From assembly GCA_029204225.1 (NCBI GenBank), contig CM055098.1, forward strand, positions 49,006,088 to 49,070,087: DNA of 64,000 nucleotides, written 5' to 3'. The DNA comes from Diphasiastrum complanatum (taxonomy: Eukaryota > Streptophyta > Lycopodiopsida > Lycopodiales > Lycopodiaceae). Position numbers and translations under genes: made by a program. Positions 48,093-57,655 of this stretch are shown in pieces (the stretch's first letter is position 1; each line of letters starts with the position of its first letter). Under the pieces are notes generated by a model. The model worked only from the letters and a program-made list of their open reading frames with translations, made no database searches and had not been told where the DNA came from.

Positions 48093-48159
<67 letters not shown>

Positions 48160-51100
48160 ACCTTGATACACAACTCCAGATTACATCGTACTTTTCCAGC
48201 CGGAGATCACGGATGGATTATGATAGTGGCGACGACAGCGACTCTCTATTACACAGAGACCAGAGACGACACACTACTCATGTTGCCCGTAGAGCCACTA
48301 TTTAGAGACGACCTTCTTGGCGACGTCAGCAGCATCTATTGAGACCACCTCCAGGCGTTATCGGTGGTTATACCATTATCTTATCGGCAGTATTAGACCT
48401 TTGCTTTGTAGACCTACTTCATGTTCGTAGTATAGTGTATTGGCAATTCATTTCTTTTCTATTACGGAGACGTTCACACGCTCCTACTGTACCACAAACT
48501 TGACATGCACTTTTTCATCTTATATGCCTCTCTCCCTCTCTCTCTCTCTCTCTCTCAATGTTCAAGTTAGAGGCATTTTGATTTCCCAGGACGCTGTTAG
48601 AGAGGTTAAGAATTTTTTGAAAGAGAATCTTCAGCATCATAACAAAAGTATGGAGACTGCTTGGCCGCCTAAGAAGAATCCCGACACTCTTGTCATACGC
48701 TTCACCTCAATGTCTTCTCATCGTGGAGATCAAAGCTACGAGATACCAAATTTACTCGGATGAAGGCCTTACTTTCATCCAGGTGCAAGAACAAAAAAAG
48801 AAAAACAAGAAGCTATAACAACTAGAAAGCGGCTTATCTCCTCGTGATGGCATTATCAGATTTGTAGATCGTAAACCTACTGCTATTAATGAGAGTTTGA
48901 ATTCTGAGATGGAATCGGAGTTAGAGAAGTGAAGAAATGTCCAGTTGAACTTGTAAGTGGTCTTAGTAGCATATAATCTTCGCTATGAAATTCTCTTCTT
49001 AGTTAGCTTGTTTGTATTAGTTAAGTTGCTTGACGGCATTGATCTGTCTGGGTTCCATCTTATCTAATGTATTGTTTGGTCTTATATGCCTGACGGCATG
49101 GAAAAGGCGTTAATAAATCTTTCTTTCTTTCCATCTCTCAGCTATGAGTGACTTGACTCTACCATGATTAAAAAAATGGGTTTGTGGCATAGAATTATGC
49201 ACACATCACAATTATAGCGTCTCATAAGAACAATATACAATGAAACATTGATCAAATAACAATCTCCTAAAAAGAGTACCACAACCAGCTAGACATTGGT
49301 GTGAAAGTCCTTCGACAAAGAAACACCGCTAAGAATCTCTTACAAAGACACTCATAGACATCATAAGTTGTAGAATGACTAGAAGAGACCCTATTATACT
49401 AGTCTGGAGAATCTTAAGGAAACCTTACAAGAAGCTACCAAATTAGGACTAAGATTCCCCAAGGAGTTTAGGCGAGCTCAACTCGGAGGAGCAACTTATC
49501 TGCTGGTTCAATAAATCCTTGAGGTTGTATTAAGTATACCTCTTCATCCAGCACTCCATTAAGAAAAGAAGATTTAACATCCATTTGCTGGATCTTCCAA
49601 CCATAGAAAGCAGAAATAGCAATGATAGAACGTATAGTTACCATCTTAGCTACGGGTGCGAAGGTTTTCTCAAAATCAATACCTTCGTACTGCTCAAATC
49701 CTCTCGCAACCAACTGTGCTTTGTAGAAATCGCAAACATTGACAACAAATAGCACGACCAAGAGTGTCACGAGTCACACAGCGACAACCACATGCCAAGA
49801 TACTGCCACATCATGCCCCATAGCTCTATCTTCAACATGTATCACTACATTCTTTAGATCTTTGGCACAAATGAAGTTATGAACTTACAATAGATTTGGG
49901 AAGTATTTGACATAACGAACTATTTGATCTACAAGGGAAATATCATTTTTATTCATAAGCTATTTGGGGCCTTTTGGATGGGCACCCTATTTTAGATGAA
50001 CCATTGCCCTTCTTTTGCACATCACTTTCAAACAAAGTTGCAGTCCGCGATCCGGAATGCGATCCGGGATTTCCCATTAGGGTTTTCCGGAACGCAAATT
50101 TTTTTTTTGGATAGTTGCCAATATGGGTATCATGTGAAAGGATATCAAAAAAGCAATTGTTATGCAGATCTGTTGCTTGGTTTCAGATGGCTGCAGGCTA
50201 CATTCATTAGAAAACTGGACATCCGTAGATGGTTTAAGAAAATTGGCTGCATTTTCATATGGTTTCAGAAATTTGGACATAAGTAGATGGTTTCAGCTAT
50301 TCCACAAGAAGTATACAACTCCCGCCAGTCTAAGGAAGGCTCCTTCGAACTCTTTCTATCGTTTTCTAACAGAAAACGGAATCAATAGATCTGCAAACCA
50401 AATCAGAACACCATTTCAAAACTGATTTCTGATATCTATTGGAAATTTGAAAAGCATGTCCACCATTCATTCACGGTTTAGTTAGTAACTCAGTATTAAA
50501 CTCAAACAAAAAAAAAATTGGCCATTAGTCCTTTTTCCACAAAAAAAAAAAAAAAAAAAAAATATTGCAATTCGGGTCGCGGATCGCTGACGTTCCGGAT
50601 CACACGATCCGAAACGTTTTTGCAACGGATCGCGATCCACTGCAACTAGGCTTTCAAATTAGGAACCCAACCCTAATTGTAGTTGGTTTGATAAGCTATG
50701 ATCTGGTTTACTCTTGAGTTCGTTGTAAAAGACTCACTCTTCTTCCTCGTTGGGTATTAATTACTTTAATATATTTGATCTTCATTCAGTATTTTTAAAT
50801 GGAGAATGCTATTTATATACTACGAGATCAGAGGGAGGTACCATTGCCTCTTCAAAGACCCACCACCAATCACCATGCACTCACTTAGAACATACGAAGA
50901 TCCATGATATGTTGCTCTTCCACTACAAGAGATGCTTTAACTATAAAAAGGCCTAAGCCAAAATGATCAACGACGCCATCATGATGCATAGCTCTAGATC
51001 ACTTTCTCTTTGCTACAAGAAAATTTCGAGCAAAGTCAGAGTCATATGATGATGTAGACACTCATGATTGGCATAAGGAACAAAGATAGTACATATCACA

Positions 51101-51293
51101 GTCGTAGTGTCACATGGCAGCCAGAGCGACTCGACATACCATGAGAGCAAGTATTCAGAGATCACATATATGACCATGACAGTGACGACACCAGACTCCA
51201 TCTACTGCATCAATTTTATCTTTGGTGATAGCACTAACAATTCATGTGACATCATTCTTCGACAGCATGGGTTTTTTTTCTTAGCACTAGATT

Positions 51294-51353
<60 letters not shown>

Positions 51354-52483
51354 TGGCTCATAGCTACTAGTAAGGTCTAAACAAGGATAAATGAAACAGA
51401 ATGGCTTTCAGAGTAGACTTACATATATGACAGCCATCATCAACAATAGATCATTATGTTGAAGGATTCTTCATAAGTATTATAGTAATAAAACAAGATG
51501 GTTAGCCTTCACATGCCCTTGACAATTTCATTTCACTTTTGATATTATGCTGCATAATGATCATAGGTTACATAGATACCTTTCAATCATACTTCAGTAA
51601 TTTGCTTTACCTTGTAGCAAGATATTAAACATTGTGATGCTTTGAATTTGATTGGTAATTTTGACAAAACATCACAATAAATGAGATCGAGCTTGAACAT
51701 AGAAGCTCTCCCAACTAACCTAGTGGACGTCCATCTAGCACAACTGCTGCATGTCTATTCAAGTCATGCATGATTGTCTTTCTGGATTGCAATTCAGAAC
51801 CATCGATGCTCGTTCTACTTCCATCTCTTAGTATGCCATGTCCCTGTTGTAATGCCCATTTAGAATAAAGTTGTTAACCAAACAGTAATAATGCAAAACG
51901 CCTGCATGGTATAAAATGAAAAGACCATCTCAAATCTCCAAATTTTTGCTTTAAAAGAAAAGTGACTTAGGATTTTATAAGAAATTTACACAAAAATAGA
52001 GGTTCCATGCTAAATGACTGCATTCAGACATTCACGTAGCTGCAGCAACTCATGTAGCCAAGATTTCTAGTTTGTTAGCTGACTTTCTTATTCTGCTAAG
52101 GGTGAATCTGCAAACTTATTTTTTTGGACTCTAAAAATAATCGTTTTTAGGAAACGCAGTTCAATGTTTTGAAGTTCCAATACCTGCAGAGACACATTGA
52201 AACGGACAAGATATACAATGCATGCATGTGAACACAAAAAACACTTTTCTCCTAACTGATTGCATATGTGAGCATGCCTTTTTAGGAACATATTTCTCTT
52301 GAGCATCAAGCTTGAGCAGTTTGGAGTCAGTAGATAAAACGTACAGAAATATGTCTGCCTGAAAAGGATTGATACAATGATCTCCCTGGGAAGCAAGCAA
52401 GATTGGAAGATAATTACGGGTATAGATGTGTAGTCATCAGCCAAATCTGCAGCCATATCGAGAGTTGGATCGACCTTTTTGAT
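39318..52483 (-). CDS. TFB1: TFIIH core subunit p62/TFB1 (GTF2H1), C-terminal half in nine exons
   Basis: Nine minus-strand exons with GT-AG borders: 52418-52483, 51720-51843, 48013-48069, 47516-47643, 47240-47413, 46878-46991, 46543-46620, 42049-42096 and 39318-39455. Phases agree at every junction. Hallmarks in order: KKVDPTLDMAADLADDYT, MHDLNRHAAVVLDGRPL, DTATVAHALAKTLQ, RVRQMTEIDDLQGPQ, DPRKYFEAQQ, NLPRSTKDEILQ, SNELLRHFWAAYPLT, NRLKTAMTELYSQLQ and LDAAFIHYDTELQKR, ending at a TAA (39318-39320). These match plant TFB1, a scaffold of TFIIH used in RNA polymerase II initiation and nucleotide excision repair. The N-terminal PH and BSD domains are not in view. A segment normally found before LDAAF has no recognised exon. 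Introns reach 4.4 kb and hold LINE, Copia and (TC)n insertions. Confidence 0.88.
40012..40212 (-). pseudogene. Copia integrase fragment in a TFB1 intron
   Basis: The minus frame reads STKSKGGANCFVSFVDDYTR then YSWIYLLSSKAMVYDVFL, the N-terminal half of a Copia integrase core (first catalytic Asp region and DDYSRYTW block). Flanking minus sequence to about 40330 may be the GAG-pre-integrase part. No LTRs. Confidence 0.8.
40502..40557. repeat. (TC)28 microsatellite at the 5' side of a LINE fragment
   Basis: A pure TC run. The sequence immediately 3' is similar to the LINE ORF1 5' region after the tract at 52750-52798. Confidence 0.95.
40558..41100 (+). pseudogene. LINE ORF1 N-terminal fragment (copy a)
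   Basis: Plus strand; broken frames read like the Ser/Pro/Thr-rich start of the ORF1 at 52921-53745 (shared TPSTPPAMPAPVS-type words, PLTPYPES/PLTPHQEA and a SWADPLPVYP/SWADVLKGPS block near 41010). It ends near 41100. ORF1 of LINEs is an RNA-binding protein. Confidence 0.65.
41101..42048. other. TFB1 intron sequence, mostly unassigned
   Basis: A broken plus-strand frame near 41480-41600 (VPGEIQEVLKIEWSGVPEIL) may be another retroelement piece, but I do not recognise it. I looked here and in 39456-40011 for the TFB1 exon expected before LDAAF and found none with correct splice sites and phase. Confidence 0.4.
42049..42096 (-). CDS. TFB1: TFB1 exon, 16 codons
   Basis: Encodes VNRLKTAMTELYSQLQ with a CTGCAG acceptor and CAG|GTAATA donor. 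Phase 0 at both ends. Confidence 0.88.
42475..42808 (+). pseudogene. LINE ORF1 C-terminal fragment (copy b, left part)
   Basis: The plus-strand frame carries LQHHNTGTETAWRPKKDPNT then LVFRFTSVSHWREVL. It corresponds to LQHHHKDMDTAWRPKKDPGT at 60350 and to the copy at 48640. A Copia fragment interrupts the LINE after 42808. Confidence 0.82.
42809..43574 (+). mobile_element. Copia F 3' fragment with LTR, inside LINE copy b
   Basis: The frame 42833-43162 gives the end of RNase H (TCEAIWLRKILYDLPIVQ, LQCDNQSCIKLVKNPVSHNR, DDQVADTFTKGL). The polypurine tract ATTAAGGGGGAG leads to a probable LTR from about 43157 (TGCTAAAAAACTT) to about 43574 (ending CTCCAACA). LINE endonuclease sequence resumes directly afterwards. 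The 5' part of the Copia is missing, so LTR ends are approximate. Confidence 0.75.
43575..44336 (+). pseudogene. LINE endonuclease (APE type) fragment (copy b, right part)
   Basis: Two plus frames joined by a frameshift near 43770. YVLLIGDINARTDF is the GDFNAR motif of the exonuclease-endonuclease-phosphatase fold, and GDYTCHPHAGGHSVVDYLMA corresponds to the C-terminal FTxxxxxGxSxIDYxL block with the catalytic His/Asp region. The enzyme nicks target DNA for LINE integration. The frames are broken. Confidence 0.8.
44638..44728. repeat. 30-bp direct repeat, spacing 59 bp
   Basis: AGGATTGCAAGTCCAGAGAA at about 44639 recurs at about 44698 with one change, and both continue GAACCAGAGC. Confidence 0.85.
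44770..45110 (+). pseudogene. Copia gag joined to GAG-pre-integrase by internal deletion
   Basis: The frame 44750-45184 starts with a Copia gag N-terminus (RLNSTNYSIWKVRMESLLIL) and, after RYKKKSRLALHCIKMNVS, runs in frame into NELWHKRLGHPNFKSM, the GAG-pre-integrase motif. The intervening CCHC and protease are absent, so this is a deletion derivative. No LTRs. Confidence 0.72.
46543..46620 (-). CDS. TFB1: TFB1 exon, 26 codons
   Basis: Encodes the most recognisable p62 block, SNELLRHFWAAYPLTSTF. Acceptor TTGACAG, donor AAG|GTATGA. Phase 0. Confidence 0.92.
46878..46991 (-). CDS. TFB1: TFB1 exon, 38 codons
   Basis: Encodes VLNDLTKYISTTKF through LDNLPRSTKDEILQ. Acceptor TTTGCAG, donor CAG|GTTGTT. 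Phase 0. Confidence 0.88.
47240..47413 (-). CDS. TFB1: TFB1 exon, 58 codons
   Basis: Encodes DPRKYFEAQQVNGTGGG through NLTSPIIAPDLAFK. Acceptor TTGGCAG, donor AAG|GTGTTT. Phase 0. Confidence 0.9.
47516..47643 (-). CDS. TFB1: TFB1 exon with ERVRQMTEIDDLQ
   Basis: 128 nt: 2 nt complete the codon begun in the previous exon, then 42 codons to CAG|GTACATG. The acceptor is CTGTATCAG. Confidence 0.9.
48013..48069 (-). CDS. TFB1: TFB1 exon with DTATVAHALAKTLQ
   Basis: 57 nt. The donor CAAG|GTACTC was chosen over a stronger-looking GTAAGT 19 nt further on, because only this one keeps phase with 47516-47643. A (TC)n tract with LINE sequence starts 25 bp upstream of the acceptor. Confidence 0.85.
48095..48157. 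repeat. (TC)n microsatellite
   Basis: A pure TC run directly before LINE-related sequence, 25 bp from a TFB1 splice acceptor. Confidence 0.96.
48158..48528 (+). pseudogene. short LINE-related 3' segment (copy c)
   Basis: From the (TC)n tract the plus strand leads to CGGAGACGTTCACACGCTCC (about 48464), which aligns with CGGAGACGTTTTTCATATGC at 59713 in a LINE 3' end, and then CTTATATGCC. It ends in the next TC tract. No RT or endonuclease. Confidence 0.6.
48529..49130 (+). mobile_element. short LINE derivative with ORF1 C-terminus and 3' end (copy d)
   Basis: Begins at (TC)n 48529-48556, then NVQVRGILISQDAVREVKNF and a LQHHNKSMETAWPPKKNPDT block. After a stop and frameshift come an untranslated part and a 3' end GGCATGGAAAAGGCGTTAATAAATCTTTCTTTC near 49098-49130. 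The 3' end matches 59786-59826. ORF2 is missing, so it is an internally deleted, non-autonomous copy. Confidence 0.75.
49260..49790 (-). pseudogene. Copia reverse transcriptase fragment
   Basis: The minus frame 49468-49770 reads AQLVARGFEQYEGIDFEKTF, then WKIQQMDVKSSFLNGVLDEE and VYLIQPQGF, the N-terminal fingers and palm of RVT_2. Degenerate continuation on the minus strand extends to about 49260. No YVDD motif or LTRs; inserted in a TFB1 intron in sense orientation. Confidence 0.85.
50036..50648. mobile_element. candidate MITE with CG-rich inverted ends
   Basis: The left end GTTGCAGTCCGCGATCCGG and the right end CGGATCGCGATCCACTGCAAC are imperfect inverted repeats rich in GATCC. The interior is AT-rich, about 610 bp, with no coding domain. 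A TIR beginning CAGT resembles hAT-type ends, but no target-site duplication was found. Confidence 0.45.
50649..51298. other. TFB1 intron, unassigned
   Basis: Short open frames without recognisable domains. Confidence 0.4.
51299..51350. repeat. (TC)n microsatellite
   Basis: A pure TC run; no LINE sequence was recognised beside it. Confidence 0.96.
51720..51843 (-). CDS. TFB1: TFB1 exon with HDLNRHAAVVLDGRPL
   Basis: 124 nt (41 codons plus 1 nt) starting GHGILRDGSRTS. Acceptor CAACAG, donor CTAG|GTTAGT. Confidence 0.9.
52418..52483 (-). CDS. TFB1: TFB1 exon with KKVDPTLDMAADLADDYT
   Basis: 22 codons, acceptor TAGTTCAG, donor CCC|GTAATT, phase 0. It is the most upstream TFB1 exon found; a (TC)n tract lies 33 bp upstream of its acceptor. 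Confidence 0.9.
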
Positions 52484-52511
52484 CTGAACTATAACCAAAA
52501 CCAAGCAACAA

Positions 52512-52515
<4 letters not shown>

Positions 52516-52565
<50 letters not shown>
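52516..52565. repeat. (TC)n microsatellite
   Basis: A pure TC run in the TFB1 intron, 33 bp upstream of the exon at 52418-52483. Confidence 0.96.
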
Positions 52566-52569
<4 letters not shown>

Positions 52570-52745
52570 CCACTCCAGGAAGAACTAGGCATAGATCTAG
52601 CCTAAAATTTAATCTTGTACACTTGGACATATCTAAAAAATCTTTGTTATAAACAGGATAAGGCAGCTATGTTGAGGTGCAAGAAACTATGCAGCTTCTG
52701 TTTGATTTTGTCCCATGTATCCTGTTGGGTTTCCATTCAACATAA

Positions 52746-52748
<3 letters not shown>

Positions 52749-52798
<50 letters not shown>
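52749..52798. repeat. (TC)n at the 5' end of LINE copy e
   Basis: A TC run ending at CCAGCGACTCTGATGG, which begins the LINE leader with repeated CTGCTCCAGCG words. Confidence 0.96.
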
Positions 52799-52800
<2 letters not shown>

Positions 52801-53747
52801 GCGACTCTGATGGTGATGCCTGCTCCAGCGGAATCCCAGTGAACCTGGCCCCAGCGGACTGCCTGCTCCAGCGGGCTAATTCCTGCTGAAGACCTCCAAC
52901 GGACCATCTCTTCCAGGGCTGTGAAGGCTTCTTTGCATAAAGAAACTACCATGGCAAAGAACAATAAAGCTCCTCAGTCACCTTCCATTGCTTCAGCCTC
53001 AACCTCTTCTACACCTCCAGTTGATTTACCTCATGCACTTCCTCTCTCTCCTAGTTCTATCTCATCTAGTATGGCGTCTAATGTCGCCCTTCCCTTAACC
53101 CCACATCAAGAAGCACCTCCACTGATTTCTACAATGCTTTTTTCACTTGGTGCAGACATGATAAGGGTCTTTGGACTTCTTGCCAGCTACCGGAAAGAGA
53201 TGGATTCTCACCGTGAACTGATCCTATCAGTTCAATCATACCTGCAGCGAACAGATGCATCCATCATAGAACTCAAACAGGAAATGACAGCCATTCAATG
53301 TGCATCATCCTCTCACGTAGCTACTTCATCTATGATCCAGCAACTCGAAAGTAACGTGGAGCAGCATCATATAGGTGTCCAATCTTGGGCAGATGTGCTC
53401 AAAGGTCCAAGTAAATCGGATGCTCCAATTTCTTTCATTTCTGCTACACTTACTGAGAGCCGATTGCAAGAGCAAAAGGCCCTCGATGTTCCTGTAAAAG
53501 GCATCTGCAGTGCACCTCCCAGTATTACCCTGCGGCCAGACCTATTTGACCTATTCGTCCTACCACGAGGAGACGTCCTTCTTGCATTCGACGACAGCAG
53601 CAGATCTCAGTTTCACTCCCCACTGCAACTTGTATTACATCTTTCTTCAGTAGTAGCAACAGTATCATCATCACCTCCAGGACATGATATGCCGCTTGCT
53701 CCCATTATACATAGCTATTTCTTGCTTTATACCTTTTTGGTTTAGTT
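52799..53747 (+). pseudogene. LINE ORF1, near-complete frame (copy e)
   Basis: The frame 52921-53745 has 274 codons. Residues 1-60 are Ser/Pro/Thr-rich. A coiled-coil-like region follows (KEMDSHRELILSVQSYLQRT, then SIIELKQEM), then SWADVLKGPSKSDA, a motif typical of plant LINE ORF1, and TESRLQEQKALDVPVKG. After that the frame runs into unrelated-looking sequence. ORF1 proteins bind LINE RNA as multimers. A Copia element interrupts the LINE at 53747; its 3' end resumes at 59662. Confidence 0.75.
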
Positions 53748-54196
53748 TGTAGGAAAGCAAGAGTCAAGTCACCAAGATCTAGTTATCAATCAATCTCCAA
53801 AGAAAACAAGAGAGAAGAGGCTGGGCGCCCAACTCTAAGAGAGAGAGAGAGAAAACAGCAACAAGAGCAATGGAGAGCAATGCTTAGCCAAACTGTCAAA
53901 ATGGAATACACAATGAGCATCTAAGTACTCTACCTGGATGTGACCAAATGCCACCAAACCCTAAGGTTAACCACTTACTAAATGTAGGGCACCCCCAAAA
54001 GTCAAGATAGGGCCCCTAAACAAAATTAGACCCCTAAGGACCCACGAGTCAGTACATGACCAAAATTGGGTCCAACTGAACTATAGACAAACTTAAAATG
54101 GCCTAAATAACTAAATACCCATGGTTACACAAATCTCGACCTTTTGGGTCAACGTAACCTATGGATTAACTTTAGCATAGTCATTTATTTCTAACA
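53748..54196 (-). repeat. 3' LTR of Copia H
   Basis: On the minus strand it starts TGTTAGAAATAAATGAC and ends GCTTTCCTACA. It is preceded on that strand by the polypurine tract TTTAAGGAGGG (plus-strand 54197-54207). Confidence 0.95.
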
Positions 54197-54207
54197 CCCT
54201 CCTTAAA

Positions 54208-54900
54208 TGACAATGCAAAAACTGAAATCTTCACTATGTAACAAAACCAACACGTGGTATCAAATTTAAAGCTTTGCATAAAGCTTCAAATCTGACTCTA
54301 GGCAACGCCTTAGTGAAGAGGTCCGCAATATTATCCTCCGTAGGACAATATTCTAGTAAAATGTCGCCATCATGAAGTCTCTCCCGAACAAAGTGATAAT
54401 GGATCTCGATGTGCTTCGTCCTCGCATGAAAAAACAGGATTCCGTGCAATGGCAATAGCACTTTGACTATCACTCAAGATAAGAGTGACTGAGGGCTCGC
54501 CAAACTTCATGTCAACAAGTAGTCTTCTCAGCCATAAACACTCTGTTGTGGCTGAAAATATCGCTCTATATTCTACCTCACTAGAAGTAGCAACAGTGGG
54601 CTGCTTTTTACTTGACCACGAAATTGCAGAATTTCCATAGAAAAAGCAATGTCCACTTGTAGAGCGTCTAGTGTCTTGATCTCCACCCCAATCCTAGTCA
54701 CTAAAACCAACCAAACATGAATCATCACAAGCAGGAAAAACCAGTCCATGACTTCTTGTTCCTTGAAGATATCGAAAGATCCTCTTCAACGCTTTCCAAT
54801 GTGATGTCATCGGGGCATGCATGAATTGACTCATGAGTGAGACACTATAAGAAATGTCCGGTCTTGACATAGGTAAATGAGACAGCCAATAGCTTGACAA
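54208..54900 (-). pseudogene. Copia H RNase H
   Basis: Minus frames 54694-54900 and 54234-54473 give RPDISYSVSLMSQFMHAP, LKRIFRYLQGTRSHG and, after stops, HARTKHIEIHYHFVRERLHD and EDNIADLFTKALPRVRFEAL. Interrupted by at least one stop after GFSD and a frame change near 54473. Confidence 0.85.
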
Positions 54901-55934
54901 TATAAAGTAGTGTCAAATGATTCATCATCACCTTGACTACTTAATTTCAGACCTGTCTCCATAGGTGTAGCAACCGGCTTGCAATCTTTCATCTTGAACC
55001 GCTTCAAAATCTGCCCAATGTAGCGTTTTTGAGAGATGAAAATTCCAGCCCCTTCTTGTACAAATTCAAGACCAAGATAAAAGTGCAATAGGCCTAAATC
55101 TGAGGTTTCAAAAACCATACCAAGATCAATTATTACGGCATCAATCTGCTGCTCATTACTTCCCGTAATAATAATATCATCAACATAAAGCAAAATAATG
55201 ATGATATAATCTAAAGTATGCTTGACATAAAGAGTAGATTCGCTAGGACTATTAGTAAACCCTCGATCACAAAAGTAGGCATGTATCTTTTGATACCACA
55301 TCCTCGGGGCTTGCTTCGGTCCATAAAGTGCCTTCTTGAGAAGACAAACTTTATCTTCTTGGCCTTCAACCAAAAAACCAGCAGGTTGTTGAAGGTACAC
55401 TTCCTCATTGAGATCACCATTGAGGAATGTTGTCTTTATGTCAAGTTCTCGCAAACGCCTACCAAAGTGGGCAGCCAAAGAGGTTACTACCCTCATGGTG
55501 GTCATCCAAGCAGTAGGAGAAAAAGTCTCCTCATAATCAATCCCCTTTTGCTGAGCATAGCCTTTGGCAACGAGCCTTGCCTTGTACCTTCCAATGGTAC
55601 CATCTGCCTTATACTTGATTTTGTATACCCATTTAGAACCAATTACCTTCTTCCCATGAGGAAGATCAACAAGAACCCAAATCTGGTTCTTCATAAGTGA
55701 GTCATACTCATCTTGCATCGCATCCTCCCAACATTTTACTCCCTTGGCCTGCTCATAGAAAACAGGTTCTTCTGCAACATCTCCGTGAGATGTAAGAGCA
55801 AAATCTAAAAAATCAACATAGTCCACTGATTTTGTAGAGGCACGTGTCTTTCCATCATAAAATGAACTTACTTTGTTGTCCCGCAAAGTCGACAACAGCC
55901 ACCGTGGGATTGTTTTGGGCTGTCCAAAAGCCAT
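54831..55934 (-). pseudogene. Copia H reverse transcriptase
   Basis: A single open frame of 367 codons: WVLVDLPHGKKVIGSKWVYK, RLVAKGYAQQKGIDYEETFS, LNGDLNEEVYLQQPAGF, KKALYGPKQAPRMWYQKIHA and the catalytic LLYVDDIIITGSNEQQ near residue 240. The polymerase part is uninterrupted and the catalytic aspartates are intact. A Pro replaces Leu in the usual YGLKQAPR. The frame is lost after SLI/CLIYL at the RT-RNase H border. Confidence 0.9.
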
Positions 55935-55949
55935 GTCTCTTCTTACAAT

Positions 55950-56471
55950 TTACTGTCCAAGATCCTCCGACACCGCACTTGGCTGTCCAAGATCTTCCAA
56001 ACCTGGTCCTTGTTGTCCAACAGTTCCTGCAGGCTGATTATGAGCAACAATGGGCGGTTCTTGATGACCATTAGGCTCTAAACTTGATGAGGTGTTAGGC
56101 AGGTCGAAACTGGTTGATTGCTGCCCCTTATCTCCAGCAATAGAAGATGGTACCAAATCTGGAAAAACTTCAACATTCACACTATGTGGGCTGTCCCCCT
56201 TCAAGCTACGAGTTAGGGCCACATCCAATGAATTCTTTTCATCAAAATGCACATCACGACTAACAATAATCTTGTTAGTGCTCAAATTGAACAGCCTATA
56301 GCCTTTGCTTTCACTACTATAGCCAACAAAAATGCATTTAACTCCTTTATCCTCAAGCTTTGTACGAAGTTTATCCGGAATAAAAGCATAAGCCGTATAA
56401 CCAAAAATGCGAAAGCGAGAGATTGAAGGCTTCTTCCCATACCAAACTTCATAAGGAGTTGATACTTTCAA
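55950..56471 (-). pseudogene. Copia H integrase C-terminal region
   Basis: Minus frame with STPYEVWYGKKPSISRFRIF, KGVKCIFVGYSSESKGYRLF and SRDVHFDE, the conserved post-core domain, then a low-complexity Gln/Gly linker. It overlaps the integrase core frame by 4 bp, which indicates a frameshift. Confidence 0.88.
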
Positions 56472-57655
56472 TGCTTTAGTAGGACACGATTGCTTATGTA
56501 TGTTGTCGTTATAACCGCTTCACCCCAAAACTTGTGAGGCAGCCCCTTTGCTTTGAGCATGCAACGGGCCATCTCTATAACTGTGCGATTCTTTCGCTCA
56601 GCAACACCATTTTGTTGAGGGGTATAGGGAGTTGTCATTTGATGTAGAATTCCCTTTTCTCGAAGAAATGCACCGAACGTATTCTTAATGTATTCCCCTC
56701 CTCGATCGGTGCATAGGGTCTTCAAAGAATGCCCAAACTGATTTTCCACCATTGCTAGAAAATCTTTGAAACGTTGAAAAACTTCCGATTTAGCCTTCAT
56801 AGGATAGATCCATGTAAAACGGGAAAAGTCATCAATAATAGTCACAAAATAGATGCACTTATCAATGGATTTGATCCTCATTGGACCACAAACATCACTA
56901 TGAACCAAATCAAATTTATCAAGAACCCTTATAGTTCCATCAATTGGAAAAGGTTTCCTCTGAAACTTTCCAAGCATGCACCCCTCGCATACATGCCCTT
57001 CCGGCTGCTCAATAGTAGGAATGTCTTCTATCATATTAAATGTCTTCAGCTTCTTCAAACTTGCAAAGTTGAGATGCCCAAACCTTGCGTGCCACAATTC
57101 AGCCAACTCCAATGATTGTGATATAGAAGCAACAAGACATATAGAGGGAATTCGTCGCTCATAGGTATCCATAATGAATAAGCCAGCATGCATCGTTCCC
57201 GAAACAATAATCAAGAGTGATCTTTTAGGATCCTTGACAAGACACTTATCTTCTTTGAACTCAACACCTAGTCCTTGCTTCAACATAGTTGAAACCGAAA
57301 GAAGATTCTTCTTGATTCTTGGAACATAAAGCACATTCTTAATGTACTTTTCTTCACCATTAGGCAAAATGATGGCTACAATTCCAATTCCATGAATAGA
57401 ATAAGATGCATCATCCGCACATTGTACCTTACTTCCATTTTGCACTTTCACTAATTTAGTCAATGCTTCTTTACGAGAAGTCATATGACGGGTAGCACCA
57501 CTATCAATCACCCATTCAATGGGCTGAAAATCAGCAACTTGCAAAACAGAATTTGAATTCCTCATAGATGTAGTAGTACTAGTAGAAGCAATATTAGACA
57601 CAAAAGCATAGTCTTGGTTGAAGAGATCACCACTAGCTTCAAGCTCTTGCTCCAA
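56468..57655 (-). pseudogene. Copia H protease and integrase core
   Basis: 395 open codons: protease WVIDSGATRHMTSRKEAL, KKNLLSVSTMLKQGL, GAG-pre-integrase LWHARFGHLNFASLKKL, EGCMLGKFQRKPFP, then integrase with DLVHSDVCGPM, TIIDDFSRFTWIY, LCTDRGGEYI and QQNGVAERKNRTVIEMARCM. All three DDE residues are visible. Confidence 0.93.
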
